64,000 nucleotides of DNA from Allobosea sp. CRIB-10 (GCF_900112185.1 NZ_FOKP01000028.1:1-64000); one strand, 5' to 3'. Counted from the first letter of the stretch, positions 1 to 8,570 are shown. Notes: a model not told the origin generated them from the sequence alone. Made by a program: numbers and translations.

Positions 1-68
1 GAATTCCGGTGCAAATCTCTGCGAACTCATGACCAACCTCCTATGCTCAAAGGATAGGTCGGCGATGT

Positions 69-251
69 CTAACGGACCGGGGGCAGTCCACTCTGACAAG
101 ATCGTCTATGACGGGTACCAAATATCGGCCTGATGCCAGACCACCGCGCGCCCTCGGTGATGCACGCAAAACCGCTTTCGACCGCGTTGCCGACCGGCCA
201 GCCCTTTTCAGCGACGACTGCTTGAAACCTGGCCTCGATGCCCGCTGGATA
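69..251 (-). other. Open frame downstream of the antitoxin-like gene, possible frameshifted tail
   Basis: No convincing gene lies in bases 1-207. On the minus strand a frame stays open from about 251 to a stop at 69-71 and reads like protein (it includes EARFQAVVAEKGWPV), but it has no start codon. It overlaps the 3' end of the 208-453 gene in another frame. A one-base indel near 250 would fuse the two into a protein of roughly 125 residues. GC-rich DNA often has spurious open frames, so this is only a possibility. Confidence 0.2.
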
Positions 252-453
252 GGAACTGCATGAAAGCCGGTGGAATCTCGATGAAGTCGAGAGCGTCCTG
301 ACAGATGTCGAACTCTGCGATAGCCTCGGTCAGCATCTCGAATTCCCGCTCCCCCTCGGAGCCCCGCGCGGATGAGATCAGCTGCGCGGCTCGCAGCACC
401 GCAGCCTTCCGCTCTTCATAAGACGAGATCGTCACGGCGTCGGCGTTCGGCAT
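208..453 (-). CDS. Small protein resembling the N-terminus of HigA-type antitoxins
   Basis: An 81-residue acidic, mostly helical protein. The stretch from about residue 9 to 50 (ISSYEERKAAVLRAAQL, then EREFEMLTEAIAEFD) follows the pattern of the helical region that precedes the HTH in many HigA-like antitoxins. No HTH follows here: the protein stops after SSSRR. It could be an orphan or truncated antitoxin, or an unrelated small protein. No toxin gene lies beside it. The start is an ATG at 453. The next gene is the LysR gene, more than 150 bp away on the same strand. Confidence 0.45.
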   Translation of the reverse strand: MPNADAVTISSYEERKAAVLRAAQLISSARGSEGEREFEMLTEAIAEFDICQDALDFIEIPPAFMQFLSSGHRGQVSSSRR

Positions 454-607
454 GGCACCACCTCATCGCTACGCAACACACATCGATTACGCTAGCGACC
501 CAGCCGGCGAAATACGAGTCGCTTATGCAAGATGGTCCGCTATCGGGGCTCGGACACCTTGATGGCCGATGGCCGGCGTTCATGGTCGTGCGCCGCTGCT
601 GCAACAG

Positions 608-1513
608 CTAGCTCTCCGCGGCCAGGCGAGATGTCGCCCGGCGCATCAGGTCGAGCAGGTGCAGCGCGGCGGGGGTTAGGGGCAGGTCGGAACGCCTGAC
701 GAGAACCAGCGGCGGTGCCGTCAGCTCTTCCTCGACCCTGATCGTGTTCAGGGCCTTGCCAGTCATCTCGAAACGCTCCCACTGCGCCGGGACCATCGCC
801 AGCAGGTCGCTGTTGGCGAGACAGGTCAGCAAGGTCAGGGCCGACTGGCTGCGGACCGCCAGGCGCGGCGGCGGCAGATGGTGGCGGGCGAAGAAGTCGT
901 TGATCTCGTCGCTGGCATCGGCGGTGATCGAGGTCGTGACCCAGTCCTGGCCGACGAGCTCGCGCAAAGAGGTCGCCGCGGCCAATGGATGGCCGGCCCG
1001 GCACAGGACGATGCGGCGATTGTGGAACAGCACCTCCCGGCTCAATTGCGGGACCGGCTGCGCGCCGCCATCGGGACCGATGTAGAAATCGACGGTGCCG
1101 TCGCGCAGGCGTTCTTCGAGGGTGGGGTAAAAGCCCTCGATGATGTGCAGCCTGATGTCGGGATAGCGCGTGCGAAACGGGCGCAGGCTCGGCGGCAGCA
1201 AAGCAAGGTGCGCCGCGATCGACAGCCCGACCGTGACCGTCCCGGTGCCGGCGCCTCTCAGCTGCTCGACCTCCTCGCGCGTGCGCCTGATCTCGGTCAG
1301 GATCGACCGGGCGCGGGCAATGAAGGCCTCACCCAAAGGCGTCGCGACCACGCCGCGGGCGCGGCGTTCGAACAGCGGGGCGCCGAGCTCGCGTTCCAGC
1401 AAGGCGAGGCTGCGGGTCAGCGCCGGCTGGGCGATCTGCAGATGCCGGGCCGCAGCCCGCATGCTGCCGCGCTCGGCGATCGCCACCACCTCCTCGAAGT
1501 GATCGAGCTTCAT
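608..1513 (-). CDS. LysR-family transcriptional regulator of the adjacent catabolic operon
   Basis: A 301-residue LysR-type regulator, the usual length for the family. The N-terminal winged HTH (about residues 1-60) contains FEEVVAIAERGSMRAAARHL and QPALTRSLALLERELGAPLF. The rest is the periplasmic-binding-like effector domain. The frame stays open upstream to 1684, but the HTH starts at MKLDHFEEV, so the ATG at 1511-1513 is chosen. It is divergent from the VOC-FAH-monooxygenase-TRAP operon, and the 157-bp gap carries two inverted repeats. That is the classic LysR arrangement, so it probably senses a substrate or intermediate of that operon. The inducer is unknown. Confidence 0.9.
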   Translation of the reverse strand: MKLDHFEEVVAIAERGSMRAAARHLQIAQPALTRSLALLERELGAPLFERRARGVVATPLGEAFIARARSILTEIRRTREEVEQLRGAGTGTVTVGLSIAAHLALLPPSLRPFRTRYPDIRLHIIEGFYPTLEERLRDGTVDFYIGPDGGAQPVPQLSREVLFHNRRIVLCRAGHPLAAATSLRELVGQDWVTTSITADASDEINDFFARHHLPPPRLAVRSQSALTLLTCLANSDLLAMVPAQWERFEMTGKALNTIRVEEELTAPPLVLVRRSDLPLTPAALHLLDLMRRATSRLAAES

Positions 1514-1528
1514 CGACCCGCCCCCTGC

Positions 1529-1546
1529 GTATCGCTCGAACGATAC
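1529..1546. promoter_or_regulatory. Inverted repeat GTATCG-N6-CGATAC, candidate LysR operator
   Basis: A perfect 6-bp-arm palindrome 15 bp upstream of the LysR start codon, in the divergent gap. Position next to the regulator's own start suggests an autoregulatory or recognition site. This is inferred from symmetry and position. Confidence 0.55.
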
Positions 1547-1552
1547 CGATTT

Positions 1553-1605
1553 GCTATCGCTCCTGCAATTTTTCCATCTATTCGGGTATCTCTGGCAGCG
1601 ATAGC
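1553..1605. promoter_or_regulatory. Widely spaced inverted repeat GCTATCGCT / AGCGATAGC
   Basis: Nine-base arms at 1553-1561 and 1597-1605, separated by 35 bp, in the LysR/VOC gap. The arms share the TATCG core with the palindrome at 1529-1546, giving several half sites across the gap. That would suit two LysR dimers binding across the divergent promoters. Confidence 0.5.
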
Positions 1606-1670
1606 CATTCCTCACGAACAAGCAGCGGCCGCCTCGGAGAACCGGGAGACGGCCCTTTCGGGAGGACGCC

Positions 1671-2249
1671 ATGGAGATCATCAAGCCCGCATTCCATCAC
1701 GTCACCTTCAAGACGAGCCGGCTCGCCGAGATGGTGGCGTGGTACGGCACGGTCGTCGGGGCCCGGCCGACCTTCCAGGACGCCAACAATGCCTGGACGA
1801 CCAATGACGAAGCCAATCACCGCGTCGCCTTCCTGTCGGCGCCTGGCCTCGGCGACGATCCCGACAAGCGCAGCCATAACGGCATCCACCACAGCGCTTT
1901 CGAATACGAGAGCTTCGCTGACCTGATGTCGTCCTATGCCCGTCTGCGCGACGAGGGCATCGCGCCTGCCTTCAGCCTCGACCACGGCATGACGATCTCG
2001 ATCTACTACAAGGACCCCGAGGGCAATTTCGTCGAGCTGCAATGCGACAGCTATGGCGACTGGCGCCAGTCGAGCGAATGGATGCGCTCCTCGCCGGACT
2101 TCGCCAGCAATCCGATCGGCACCTTCTTCGATCCGGAGCGGGTCTATCAGGCCCACAAGGGCGGCCAGGGATTCGACGAGCTGCATGTCGCGATGCGGCG
2201 CGGCGACTATCAGCCGGCGACTACGCCCGATCTCGGACTGCCGGCGTGA
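1671..2249 (+). CDS. VOC-superfamily protein, extradiol-dioxygenase-like
   Basis: A 192-residue single-module vicinal-oxygen-chelate protein. The family's metal triad appears to be present: His9/His10 in FHHVTF, His73/His74 in GIHHSAFEY, and Glu122 in GNFVELQ. The DPEGNFVEL signature is typical of bleomycin-resistance, glyoxalase and biphenyl-diol dioxygenase folds. A ring-cleaving dioxygenase is plausible because a FAD aromatic monooxygenase and a FAH-family hydrolase are in the same operon. An isomerase or glyoxalase-like role is not excluded. It is the first gene of the operon; its TGA overlaps the GTG of the next gene. Confidence 0.85.
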   Translation: MEIIKPAFHHVTFKTSRLAEMVAWYGTVVGARPTFQDANNAWTTNDEANHRVAFLSAPGLGDDPDKRSHNGIHHSAFEYESFADLMSSYARLRDEGIAPAFSLDHGMTISIYYKDPEGNFVELQCDSYGDWRQSSEWMRSSPDFASNPIGTFFDPERVYQAHKGGQGFDELHVAMRRGDYQPATTPDLGLPA

Positions 2250-2671
2250 GCAGCGCCGTGCTCGCCCCGCAGGACAGGCTCGCGATCGAGCAGCTGATCC
2301 AGCGCCATGCCTGGCTGATCGACCATGGCGAGGCGGACAAGGTCGGCGAACTCTTCGCGCAGGATGCAGCGCTCTACGGGGTCGGTCCCGACAAGATCGG
2401 CCGCGCGGCCATCGCCGAATGGGGCCGCCAGCGCGCTGCGATGAGCGAGCGCCGCTCGCGCCATGTCCAGAGCAACATCCTGATCGAGCCCGTCGCTCCG
2501 GATGCGGCGCGCGGCTGGGTCGTGCTGACGCTCTACCGCCATGACGGGCCGAGTGAAGGCTCGGCCGCGCCGCTGCTCATCGCCGAATACGCCGATCGCT
2601 ACGCCATGGAGCCGGACGGCACCTGGCTCTTCGCCGAGCGGCGGCTCGCCGTCCTGTTCGGCGCCGCTTGA
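2246..2671 (+). CDS. SnoaL/NTF2-like family protein
   Basis: A 141-residue protein with the pattern of the NTF2-like alpha+beta barrel. The N-terminal part DRLAIEQLIQRHAWLID and ELFAQDAALYG is followed by strands ending in RYAMEPDGTWLFAERRL. The GTG at 2246 overlaps the previous gene's TGA (GTGA), so translational coupling is likely; longer upstream frames lie inside the VOC gene. Relatives are small ring-modifying enzymes or accessory subunits such as dehydratases and isomerases. The reaction cannot be assigned from sequence. Confidence 0.8.
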   Translation: MSSAVLAPQDRLAIEQLIQRHAWLIDHGEADKVGELFAQDAALYGVGPDKIGRAAIAEWGRQRAAMSERRSRHVQSNILIEPVAPDAARGWVVLTLYRHDGPSEGSAAPLLIAEYADRYAMEPDGTWLFAERRLAVLFGAA

Positions 2672-2727
2672 CGATCCCGACGTTCACCGCCTCGCCATGC
2701 CGGCTGGAGGCGCCAAGGAGAAAACCC

Positions 2728-3612
2728 ATGCGTCTCGCCACCATCCAGAGCGACGGCAAGCCTGTTCTCGCTGCCTATCGCGGCCAGGAGCTGATCGATC
2801 TCGCCAAGGCCGACCCGGGCCTGCCGGGCGATATGCTCGCCTTCCTCGCCGGCGGAGAGGCCGCCCGCGCAGCCATTGCCAAGGCGCTCGACAGCGCGCC
2901 GGCCGCGGCCGTTCTCGACCCCGAGCGCACGATTTTCCTGCCGGTGGTGCCGCGCCCCGGCAAGATCATCTGCGTCGGTCTGAACTATGCCGATCACTCG
3001 GCCGAGAGTGGCTTCAAGCAGCCGGACTATCCGACATTGTTCGGCCGCTTCTCGACCAGCCTGATCGGCCACAAGGCGCCGCTGATCCGGCCCAATCTCT
3101 CGGATCAGCTCGACTATGAGGGCGAGATCGCGGCGGTGATCGGCCGGCGCGGCAAGCATGTCCCCAAGGCGAACGCGCTCGACCATGTCGCCGGCTATGC
3201 CGTCTTCAACGAAGGCTCGGTGCGCGACTACCAGTTCAAGGCGCCGCAATGGACCGTCGGCAAGAATTTCGACGGCACCGGCGCCTTCGGCCCAGCCCTA
3301 GTCACCGCGGACGAACTGCCGCCCGGCGCGCGTGGCCTCAAGATCGCGACAAGGCTGAACGGTGAGACCGTGCAGAGCGCGAGCACCGACGACATGGTCT
3401 TCGATGTCGCGAGCCTGATCGCGATCATCAGCGAAGCGATCACGCTGGAGCCCGGCGACGTTATCGTCACCGGCACGCCGGCCGGCGTCGGCGTCGCGCG
3501 CAAGCCCCAGCTCTTCATGAAGCCCGGCGATCTCTGCGAGGTCGAGGTCGAGGGCATCGGCCTGCTGGTCAACCCGATCGCGCAGGAAGCGGCCGAACGG
3601 GCCGCGGCCTGA
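2728..3612 (+). CDS. Fumarylacetoacetate hydrolase family protein
   Basis: 294 residues, the size of the bacterial FAH-domain hydrolases and hydratases that act on ring-cleavage products. The core CVGLNYADHSAESG is followed by the metal-binding region YEGEIAAVIG (the ExE pair) and the acid in NEGSVRDYQ, then WTVGKNFDGTGAFGP and VTGTPAGVG, all diagnostic for the family. The ATG at 2728 is preceded by AAGGAG at 2715-2720; a longer in-frame start at 2668 has no homology support. It probably cleaves or hydrates a dicarbonyl intermediate made by neighbouring oxygenases. Confidence 0.93.
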   Translation: MRLATIQSDGKPVLAAYRGQELIDLAKADPGLPGDMLAFLAGGEAARAAIAKALDSAPAAAVLDPERTIFLPVVPRPGKIICVGLNYADHSAESGFKQPDYPTLFGRFSTSLIGHKAPLIRPNLSDQLDYEGEIAAVIGRRGKHVPKANALDHVAGYAVFNEGSVRDYQFKAPQWTVGKNFDGTGAFGPALVTADELPPGARGLKIATRLNGETVQSASTDDMVFDVASLIAIISEAITLEPGDVIVTGTPAGVGVARKPQLFMKPGDLCEVEVEGIGLLVNPIAQEAAERAAA

Positions 3613-3635
3613 CGGCATTTGGCGGAGCGGCAACC

Positions 3636-5297
3636 ATGACCAGGACCGGCAAGGACATCGACGTATTGATCGCCGGCGCCGGGCCGGTCGGCCTCGCGGC
3701 CGCGATCGAGCTCGGCCAGCGCGGCATCCGCTGCCTCGTCGTCGAGCGCAACGACCGCGTCGGCTATTCGCCGCGCGCCAAGACCACCAATGTCCGCAGC
3801 CGCGAGCATTTGCGCCGCTGGGGCATCGCCGATGCCTTGCGCGCGGCCTCGCCGATCCCGCCCGACTATCCTTCAAACGTCGTGTTCGCGACGCGGATGA
3901 ACGGGCCCGAGCTCGCCCGCTTCGGCAATGCGCTGAACGGCAGCCGCGCCCGCAACGACCTCTATTCAGAGGAGGCTCAATGGGTGCCGCAATATGTGCT
4001 CGAGGAAGTCTTGCGCCAGCATGCGGCCTCGCTGCCCGGCGTCGAGATAAGCTTCAACACCGAGCTCGCCTCCTTCATCGATGACGGAAGCGGCGTGGTT
4101 TCGCGCCTGAGGGACGTGACCAGCGGCGCGGAACGTGAGGTATCCAGCGCCTATCTGATCGGCGCCGACGGCGCGCGCAGCTCGGTGCGCGAGGCGATCG
4201 GCGCCCGGATGGAGGGCGAAGGCGCCTTCTCCAGGAATTACAACATCATCTTCCGCGCGCCCGCGCTGGCCTCGCGCCACGCCCATGGGCCGGCGATCAT
4301 GTACTGGATGGTCAACGAGGAGGTGCCCTCGCTGCTCGGGCCGATGGATAGCGAGGGCCTCTGGTTCTTCATGGCGACCAAGCTCGCCAATGATGTCGAC
4401 CCGGCCAGCGTCGATCCCGTCGAGCTGATCCGCCGCGGCACCGGTCTCGCCGACCTCGCCATCGAGATCGTCGGCCGCGATCCTTGGGTCGCGCATCGCC
4501 TGGTCGCCGACCGCTACGAGAAGGGCCGGGTCTTCCTCGCCGGCGACGCCTGCCATCTGCATCCGCCCTTCGGCGGCTTCGGCATGAACATGGGCATCGG
4601 CGACGCCGTCGATCTCGGCTGGAAGCTGGCAGCGGTGCTGCAGGGCTGGGGTGGGCCGAAGCTGCTCGCGAGCTATGCGGCCGAGCGCCGCAAGGTGCAT
4701 GAGCGCACCATCGCCGAAGCCGTGATCAATTACGGCGCCGTCGGCAACCAGCTGGTCCGGCCGGGGCTGGAAGAGCCCGGTCCGCTCGGCGACGCCACGC
4801 GGCGCGAGGTCGGCGAGATCATCGAGGCGACCAAGCTGCGCGAATTCCGCACGCTCGGGATCGTGCTCGGCACCCGCTACGAGGATTCCCCGATCATCGT
4901 GCCCGATGGCAGCGCCCCGCCGGTCGAGCATTTCATGCTCTATGTGCCCTCGGCCCATCCGGGTTGCCTCGCGCCGCATCTCTGGCTCGCCGACGGCTCC
5001 TCGCTCTACGACCATTTCGGCCAGGGTTTCACCCTGCTCGCCACCGCCGGCGACGGGACGGACGCAGCGCCGCTGCTCGCTGCCGCGACCCGTCTCGGCG
5101 TGCCGGTGAAGCTGCTGCTGCCGGGCGATAAGCGCCTGCCGGCTCGCTATGGCGCGCGCTTCGCGCTGATCCGGCCGGACCAGCATGTCGCCTGGCGCGG
5201 CGATGCGCTCCCGGCCGATTGCGAGGCGCTGCTCGCCATCGTCACCGGCGGCAGGAAGCTGGAGGCCGCGATCGGGATACCGGCCACGGCCGCCTAG
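3636..5297 (+). CDS. FAD-dependent aromatic monooxygenase (PheA/TfdB type)
   Basis: 553 residues. The N-terminal Rossmann fold has IAGAGPVG near residues 12-19, the middle has the DG motif LIGADGARSSVRE, and the GD motif is VFLAGDACHLHPPFGGFGMN. These three motifs together define group A flavoprotein hydroxylases, such as phenol 2-monooxygenase and 3-(3-hydroxyphenyl)propionate hydroxylase. The C-terminal thioredoxin-like domain typical of this subgroup fits the length. It likely hydroxylates an aromatic or cyclic ring with NAD(P)H and O2. The substrate is unknown. Confidence 0.93.
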   Translation: MTRTGKDIDVLIAGAGPVGLAAAIELGQRGIRCLVVERNDRVGYSPRAKTTNVRSREHLRRWGIADALRAASPIPPDYPSNVVFATRMNGPELARFGNALNGSRARNDLYSEEAQWVPQYVLEEVLRQHAASLPGVEISFNTELASFIDDGSGVVSRLRDVTSGAEREVSSAYLIGADGARSSVREAIGARMEGEGAFSRNYNIIFRAPALASRHAHGPAIMYWMVNEEVPSLLGPMDSEGLWFFMATKLANDVDPASVDPVELIRRGTGLADLAIEIVGRDPWVAHRLVADRYEKGRVFLAGDACHLHPPFGGFGMNMGIGDAVDLGWKLAAVLQGWGGPKLLASYAAERRKVHERTIAEAVINYGAVGNQLVRPGLEEPGPLGDATRREVGEIIEATKLREFRTLGIVLGTRYEDSPIIVPDGSAPPVEHFMLYVPSAHPGCLAPHLWLADGSSLYDHFGQGFTLLATAGDGTDAAPLLAAATRLGVPVKLLLPGDKRLPARYGARFALIRPDQHVAWRGDALPADCEALLAIVTGGRKLEAAIGIPATAA

Positions 5298-5340
5298 GAC
5301 CAAAGCACAAGAAACAAGACCACAGAACGGGGAGGATACG

Positions 5341-6381
5341 ATGAAACAGGGAGTGATCGGTGCCTTGCTCGGCGCGGCGTTGACGGTTTCGCTGGCGAGC
5401 GCTGGAGCCCTCGCGCAGACCATCGAGCTGAAGGTCTCGCATTACCTGCCGCCGAACCACCAGATGCACAAGCAGCTGGAAGCCTGGAGCGCCGAGCTGG
5501 CGCAGCGCTCCAATGGCCGGCTCAAGCTCGCCATTTTCCCGGCCGCGCAGATGGGGCCGATGCCGCGGCAATACGATCTCGCCCGCACCGGCGTCGCCGA
5601 CATCGCCTTCTTCCTGCATGGCGCCCTGCCCGGCCGCTTCCCGCTGACCGAGATCTCGCATCTGCCCTACGCCTTCAATCGCGGCGAAGGGGCGAGCGCC
5701 AAGGCGCTGAGCACGGCCGAGGCTTCCGGCATCCTGACCGAGCTCTCCGGCAAGCTCGCGGCCGAGCACGAGGGCACCAGGCCGCTCTATTTCATCGCGA
5801 CGCCGACCTTGAGCCTGTTCTTCAACCGGCCGGCGGTGAAGAGCCCGGCCGGGATGCGCGGCCTGCGCATGCGCCATAACGGCCCGATCGCCTCGGCGAT
5901 GCTGGAAGCCTGGGGCGCGACACCCGCCGCCGTCCCTCCGGCCGAGCTGTCGGACTCGCTCTCCAAGGGCACGATCGCCGGCATGTTCTTCAATTACGAG
6001 GCGGCGAAGTCCTTCCAGATGGCCGAGAGCGTCAAATCGGTGACGCAGCTCGACGCCGCCGCCGGCACCTTCGCGCTGGTGATGAACGCCGAGAGGTACA
6101 AATCGCTGCCCGAGGACCTGCGCAAGCTGATCGACGACACCACAGGTCCGGCCGCCGCCCGCAAGGTCGGCGCGATCTACGACCAGGCCGAGGCGGAAGG
6201 CCGCGCCTATCTGCGCGCCGCCAATGCCGAGATCCCTGAGCTCTCCGGCGCCGAACGCGCAGCCTTCGAGCAGCTCGCCAAGCCGATCACCGCGAACTTC
6301 ATCGCCAGGGTCGAGGCCAAAGGCCTCAAGGCCAGGCAGTTCTATGACGAGCTGCGCGCCGCCGTCGGTGCCGCCAAATGA
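5341..6381 (+). CDS. TRAP transporter solute-binding protein (DctP family)
   Basis: 346 residues with a clear Sec signal peptide (MKQGVIGALLGAALTVSLAS, cut near ALAQ/TIEL). The mature protein has the DctP fold, including HYLPPNHQMHKQLEAW and IFPAAQMGPMPRQYDLA. The ATG at 5341 is chosen because the signal peptide begins there and GGGGAGG precedes it; upstream open frame lies inside the monooxygenase gene. It captures the carboxylate-type substrate in the periplasm and hands it to the DctQ/DctM pair encoded next, which it overlaps by ATGA. Confidence 0.93.
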   Translation: MKQGVIGALLGAALTVSLASAGALAQTIELKVSHYLPPNHQMHKQLEAWSAELAQRSNGRLKLAIFPAAQMGPMPRQYDLARTGVADIAFFLHGALPGRFPLTEISHLPYAFNRGEGASAKALSTAEASGILTELSGKLAAEHEGTRPLYFIATPTLSLFFNRPAVKSPAGMRGLRMRHNGPIASAMLEAWGATPAAVPPAELSDSLSKGTIAGMFFNYEAAKSFQMAESVKSVTQLDAAAGTFALVMNAERYKSLPEDLRKLIDDTTGPAAARKVGAIYDQAEAEGRAYLRAANAEIPELSGAERAAFEQLAKPITANFIARVEAKGLKARQFYDELRAAVGAAK

Positions 6382-6923
6382 GCCCCGGCAAGCTCCGCCG
6401 CCTCGACCCGGTGCGTCTCCTGACCATCGCCGGAGCGCTGGCGCTCGCGGTGATGGTGCTCTGGACGATGGTCGATATCGGTGCACGGCTTGCCTTCAAC
6501 AAGCCGCTGCACGGCACGCTCGACCTGGTCGAGGTCACGCTGGTGCTCGTCGCCTTCCTCGCCTTGCCGGAATGCTTCCGCCGCGACGAGCAGATCAAGG
6601 TCGATCTGTTCGATACGATGGTTCGTCCCCGGACCCTGGCGGCGATGCGGCTCGCCGGCGAGGTGGCCACGCTCGGCTTCCTGGCCTTGCTGGCCGTGAC
6701 CCTGCTCCAGCCGCTCACCGACGCCTATCGCTTCGGCGACCAGAAGCCCGATCTGCCGGTGCCGATCTTCCTGCTGCTGCTGGCGATCGAGCTGGCGCTG
6801 GTCGTCTCGGTCTTCGTCGTGCTCGGCCGCGCGATCGGGCAAGTCCGTGCCTTACCACGCGCCGCCGACGCAGCTGTCTCTCCTCCTCCGGCCCTGCACG
6901 GCAACAACGGAGCCGCCTCATGA
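6378..6923 (+). CDS. TRAP transporter small permease (DctQ family)
   Basis: 181 residues with four hydrophobic segments (beginning LLTIAGALALAVMVLWTMVDIGARLAF), the size and topology of DctQ subunits. The motif FLALPECFRRDEQIKVDLF between the second and third segments is typical. The start overlaps the DctP stop (ATGA), and the gene also overlaps the DctM start. It forms the membrane part of the importer with DctM. Confidence 0.9.
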   Translation: MSPGKLRRLDPVRLLTIAGALALAVMVLWTMVDIGARLAFNKPLHGTLDLVEVTLVLVAFLALPECFRRDEQIKVDLFDTMVRPRTLAAMRLAGEVATLGFLALLAVTLLQPLTDAYRFGDQKPDLPVPIFLLLLAIELALVVSVFVVLGRAIGQVRALPRAADAAVSPPPALHGNNGAAS

Positions 6924-8227
6924 GCGCGACCTCCATCGGCCTGATCGGCATGGCGACACTGGTTGGCATGATCCTGGCGCGGATTCCGGTCGGCGTCGCG
7001 CTCGGCCTCGTCGGTTTCGTCGGCTATGCCGCGATCGACGGCTTCGCCAAGGCCCGCCTCGTCTTCGGAGCGGTGCCGCTCGAGCTCTCCTCGGCCTATA
7101 CGCTCTCCGTTCTGCCACTGTTCACGCTGATGGGCGCGCTGGCGACGATGGCCGGCCTCTCGGGCGACCTGTTCCGCGCGAGCAATGCGATCTTCGCCGG
7201 GATGCGCGGCTCGCTCGCCATGGCCGCGGTCGGCGCTTCCGCCGCCTTCGGCGCGGTCTGCGGCTCCTCGCTGGCGACGGCCGCGACGATGAGCCGGATC
7301 TCGATCCCGCAGATGCTGAAGGCCGGCTACTCGCCGGCGCTCGCCGCCGGTGTGGTCGCGGCCGGCGGTACGCTCGGCATCCTGATCCCGCCCTCGCTGA
7401 TCCTGATGATCTACGGCATCATCGCACAGCTCTCGATCATCAAGCTCTTCGCCGCCGTGCTGATCCCCGGCCTCGTATTGACTGCGCTCTATCTGCTGAC
7501 CGTCTGGATTTGGGTACGCATTCGCCCCGAGGCGGCGCCTAAACTGCCGAGCGAAGGCAAGGCGCAGGCCTTCCGGCTCATCCTCACCATCTGGGACGTG
7601 GCGGCGCTCTTCCTCGTCACCTTCGGCGGCATCTATCTCGGCTGGTTCAGCCCAACGGAGGCCGCCGCCGTCGGCGCCTTCGGCGCGCTGCTGCTCGGCC
7701 TGCTGCGCAAAGGCTTTACTCGCGGCGACATCACCACCGCCTTCACCGAGACGACGCGGATCACCGCCAATCTCGTTCTGATCGTGCTGGGCTCGACGAT
7801 CTTCTCCTATTTCGTCGTGCAGACCGGCATGGCGCAATCCGTGGTCAAGGGGATCGCCGCGCTCGGCCTGTCGCCGCTCGCGGTGATGCTGCTGCTGATC
7901 GCCTTCTACATCTTCCTCGGCTGCTTCCTCGAAGGCATCGGCATGGTGCTGGTGACGGTGCCGGTGCTGCTGCCGCTGGTGCTCTCGAGCGGCTACGATC
8001 CGATCTGGTTCGGCGTGTTGCTCGTCATCGTCGTCGAGATCGGACTGATCCACCCGCCCGTCGGGATGAACCTCTTCATGATCCGGACACAGGCGCCGGA
8101 GATCAGCCTGGGCGCGATGTATCGCGGCGTGCTGCCCTTCCTGGTCGCCCCCTTCGCACTGATCGCCATGCTGCTGGCCTGGCCCGATCTGGCGCTCTGG
8201 CTGCCCCGGTCGATGTCGCTCAATTAG
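6920..8227 (+). CDS. TRAP transporter large permease (DctM family)
   Basis: 435 residues, about twelve membrane segments. Family signatures include RIPVGVALGLVGFVGY, the GGTLGILIPPS loop and LGCFLEGIGMVLVTVPVLLP. The ATG at 6920 overlaps the DctQ TGA at 6921-6923; the frame open upstream is out of register with DctQ and is not used. It is the cation-coupled translocation subunit and the last gene of the catabolic operon. Confidence 0.93.
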   Translation: MSATSIGLIGMATLVGMILARIPVGVALGLVGFVGYAAIDGFAKARLVFGAVPLELSSAYTLSVLPLFTLMGALATMAGLSGDLFRASNAIFAGMRGSLAMAAVGASAAFGAVCGSSLATAATMSRISIPQMLKAGYSPALAAGVVAAGGTLGILIPPSLILMIYGIIAQLSIIKLFAAVLIPGLVLTALYLLTVWIWVRIRPEAAPKLPSEGKAQAFRLILTIWDVAALFLVTFGGIYLGWFSPTEAAAVGAFGALLLGLLRKGFTRGDITTAFTETTRITANLVLIVLGSTIFSYFVVQTGMAQSVVKGIAALGLSPLAVMLLLIAFYIFLGCFLEGIGMVLVTVPVLLPLVLSSGYDPIWFGVLLVIVVEIGLIHPPVGMNLFMIRTQAPEISLGAMYRGVLPFLVAPFALIAMLLAWPDLALWLPRSMSLN

Positions 8228-8327
8228 GGATCGCGCCGGCGCCTCGCTGAAGCCGAGGGCCTTTCCTTGCCCGATTGGCTTGCGGCGCAGGCGGCTCGGC
8301 GGGTGGAGGAGCCGTCGCAGGCCGCTC

Positions 8328-8444
8328 GCCTTGCAGGCGACATCATCGTCGTGGCGGGCCGAAGCCGTACACGTCATGCTGACCCGCCCGCGCAATGTCA
8401 CGATCCGCGACCTGGTGATCCTGCCTCGGAGGACGGACATTTAG
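8328..8444 (+). pseudogene. C-terminal remnant of a short-chain dehydrogenase/reductase
   Basis: The 8228-8602 interval holds no intact gene. In frame with a stop at 8442-8444, bases 8358-8441 encode AEAVHVMLTRPRNVTIRD followed by LVILPRRTDI. That is the characteristic C-terminus of classical YdfG-like SDR enzymes (AEAVxFMLTRPxNVxIRDLVIxP). Upstream of about 8350 the similarity breaks up across frames and there is no nucleotide-binding or catalytic part. I read it as the debris of a gene lost by deletion. The rest of the interval shows only a hairpin. Confidence 0.6.
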
Positions 8445-8570
8445 ACCGTCATCGTATCGCCGGAACAGAACCGGCGGCTGATCCCTGCGTGGAGCGCACT
8501 GCTCCATGGGGCAAGCGACCGCAGCGAACGCGACCCTCTCGGCCATGACAGGGCGGCGATAATCGTCTAA

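Noticed and set aside
5242..8440. Long minus-strand frames across the TRAP genes
   Set aside because: TRAP proteins on the plus strand are complete and in an overlapping operon; the minus frames are His/Gln/Arg-rich shadows.
8267..8548. 93-codon plus-strand frame and 67-codon minus-strand frame in 8228-8602
   Set aside because: Neither resembles a protein family. The SDR-like relic lies in a different frame, so these are not called as genes.
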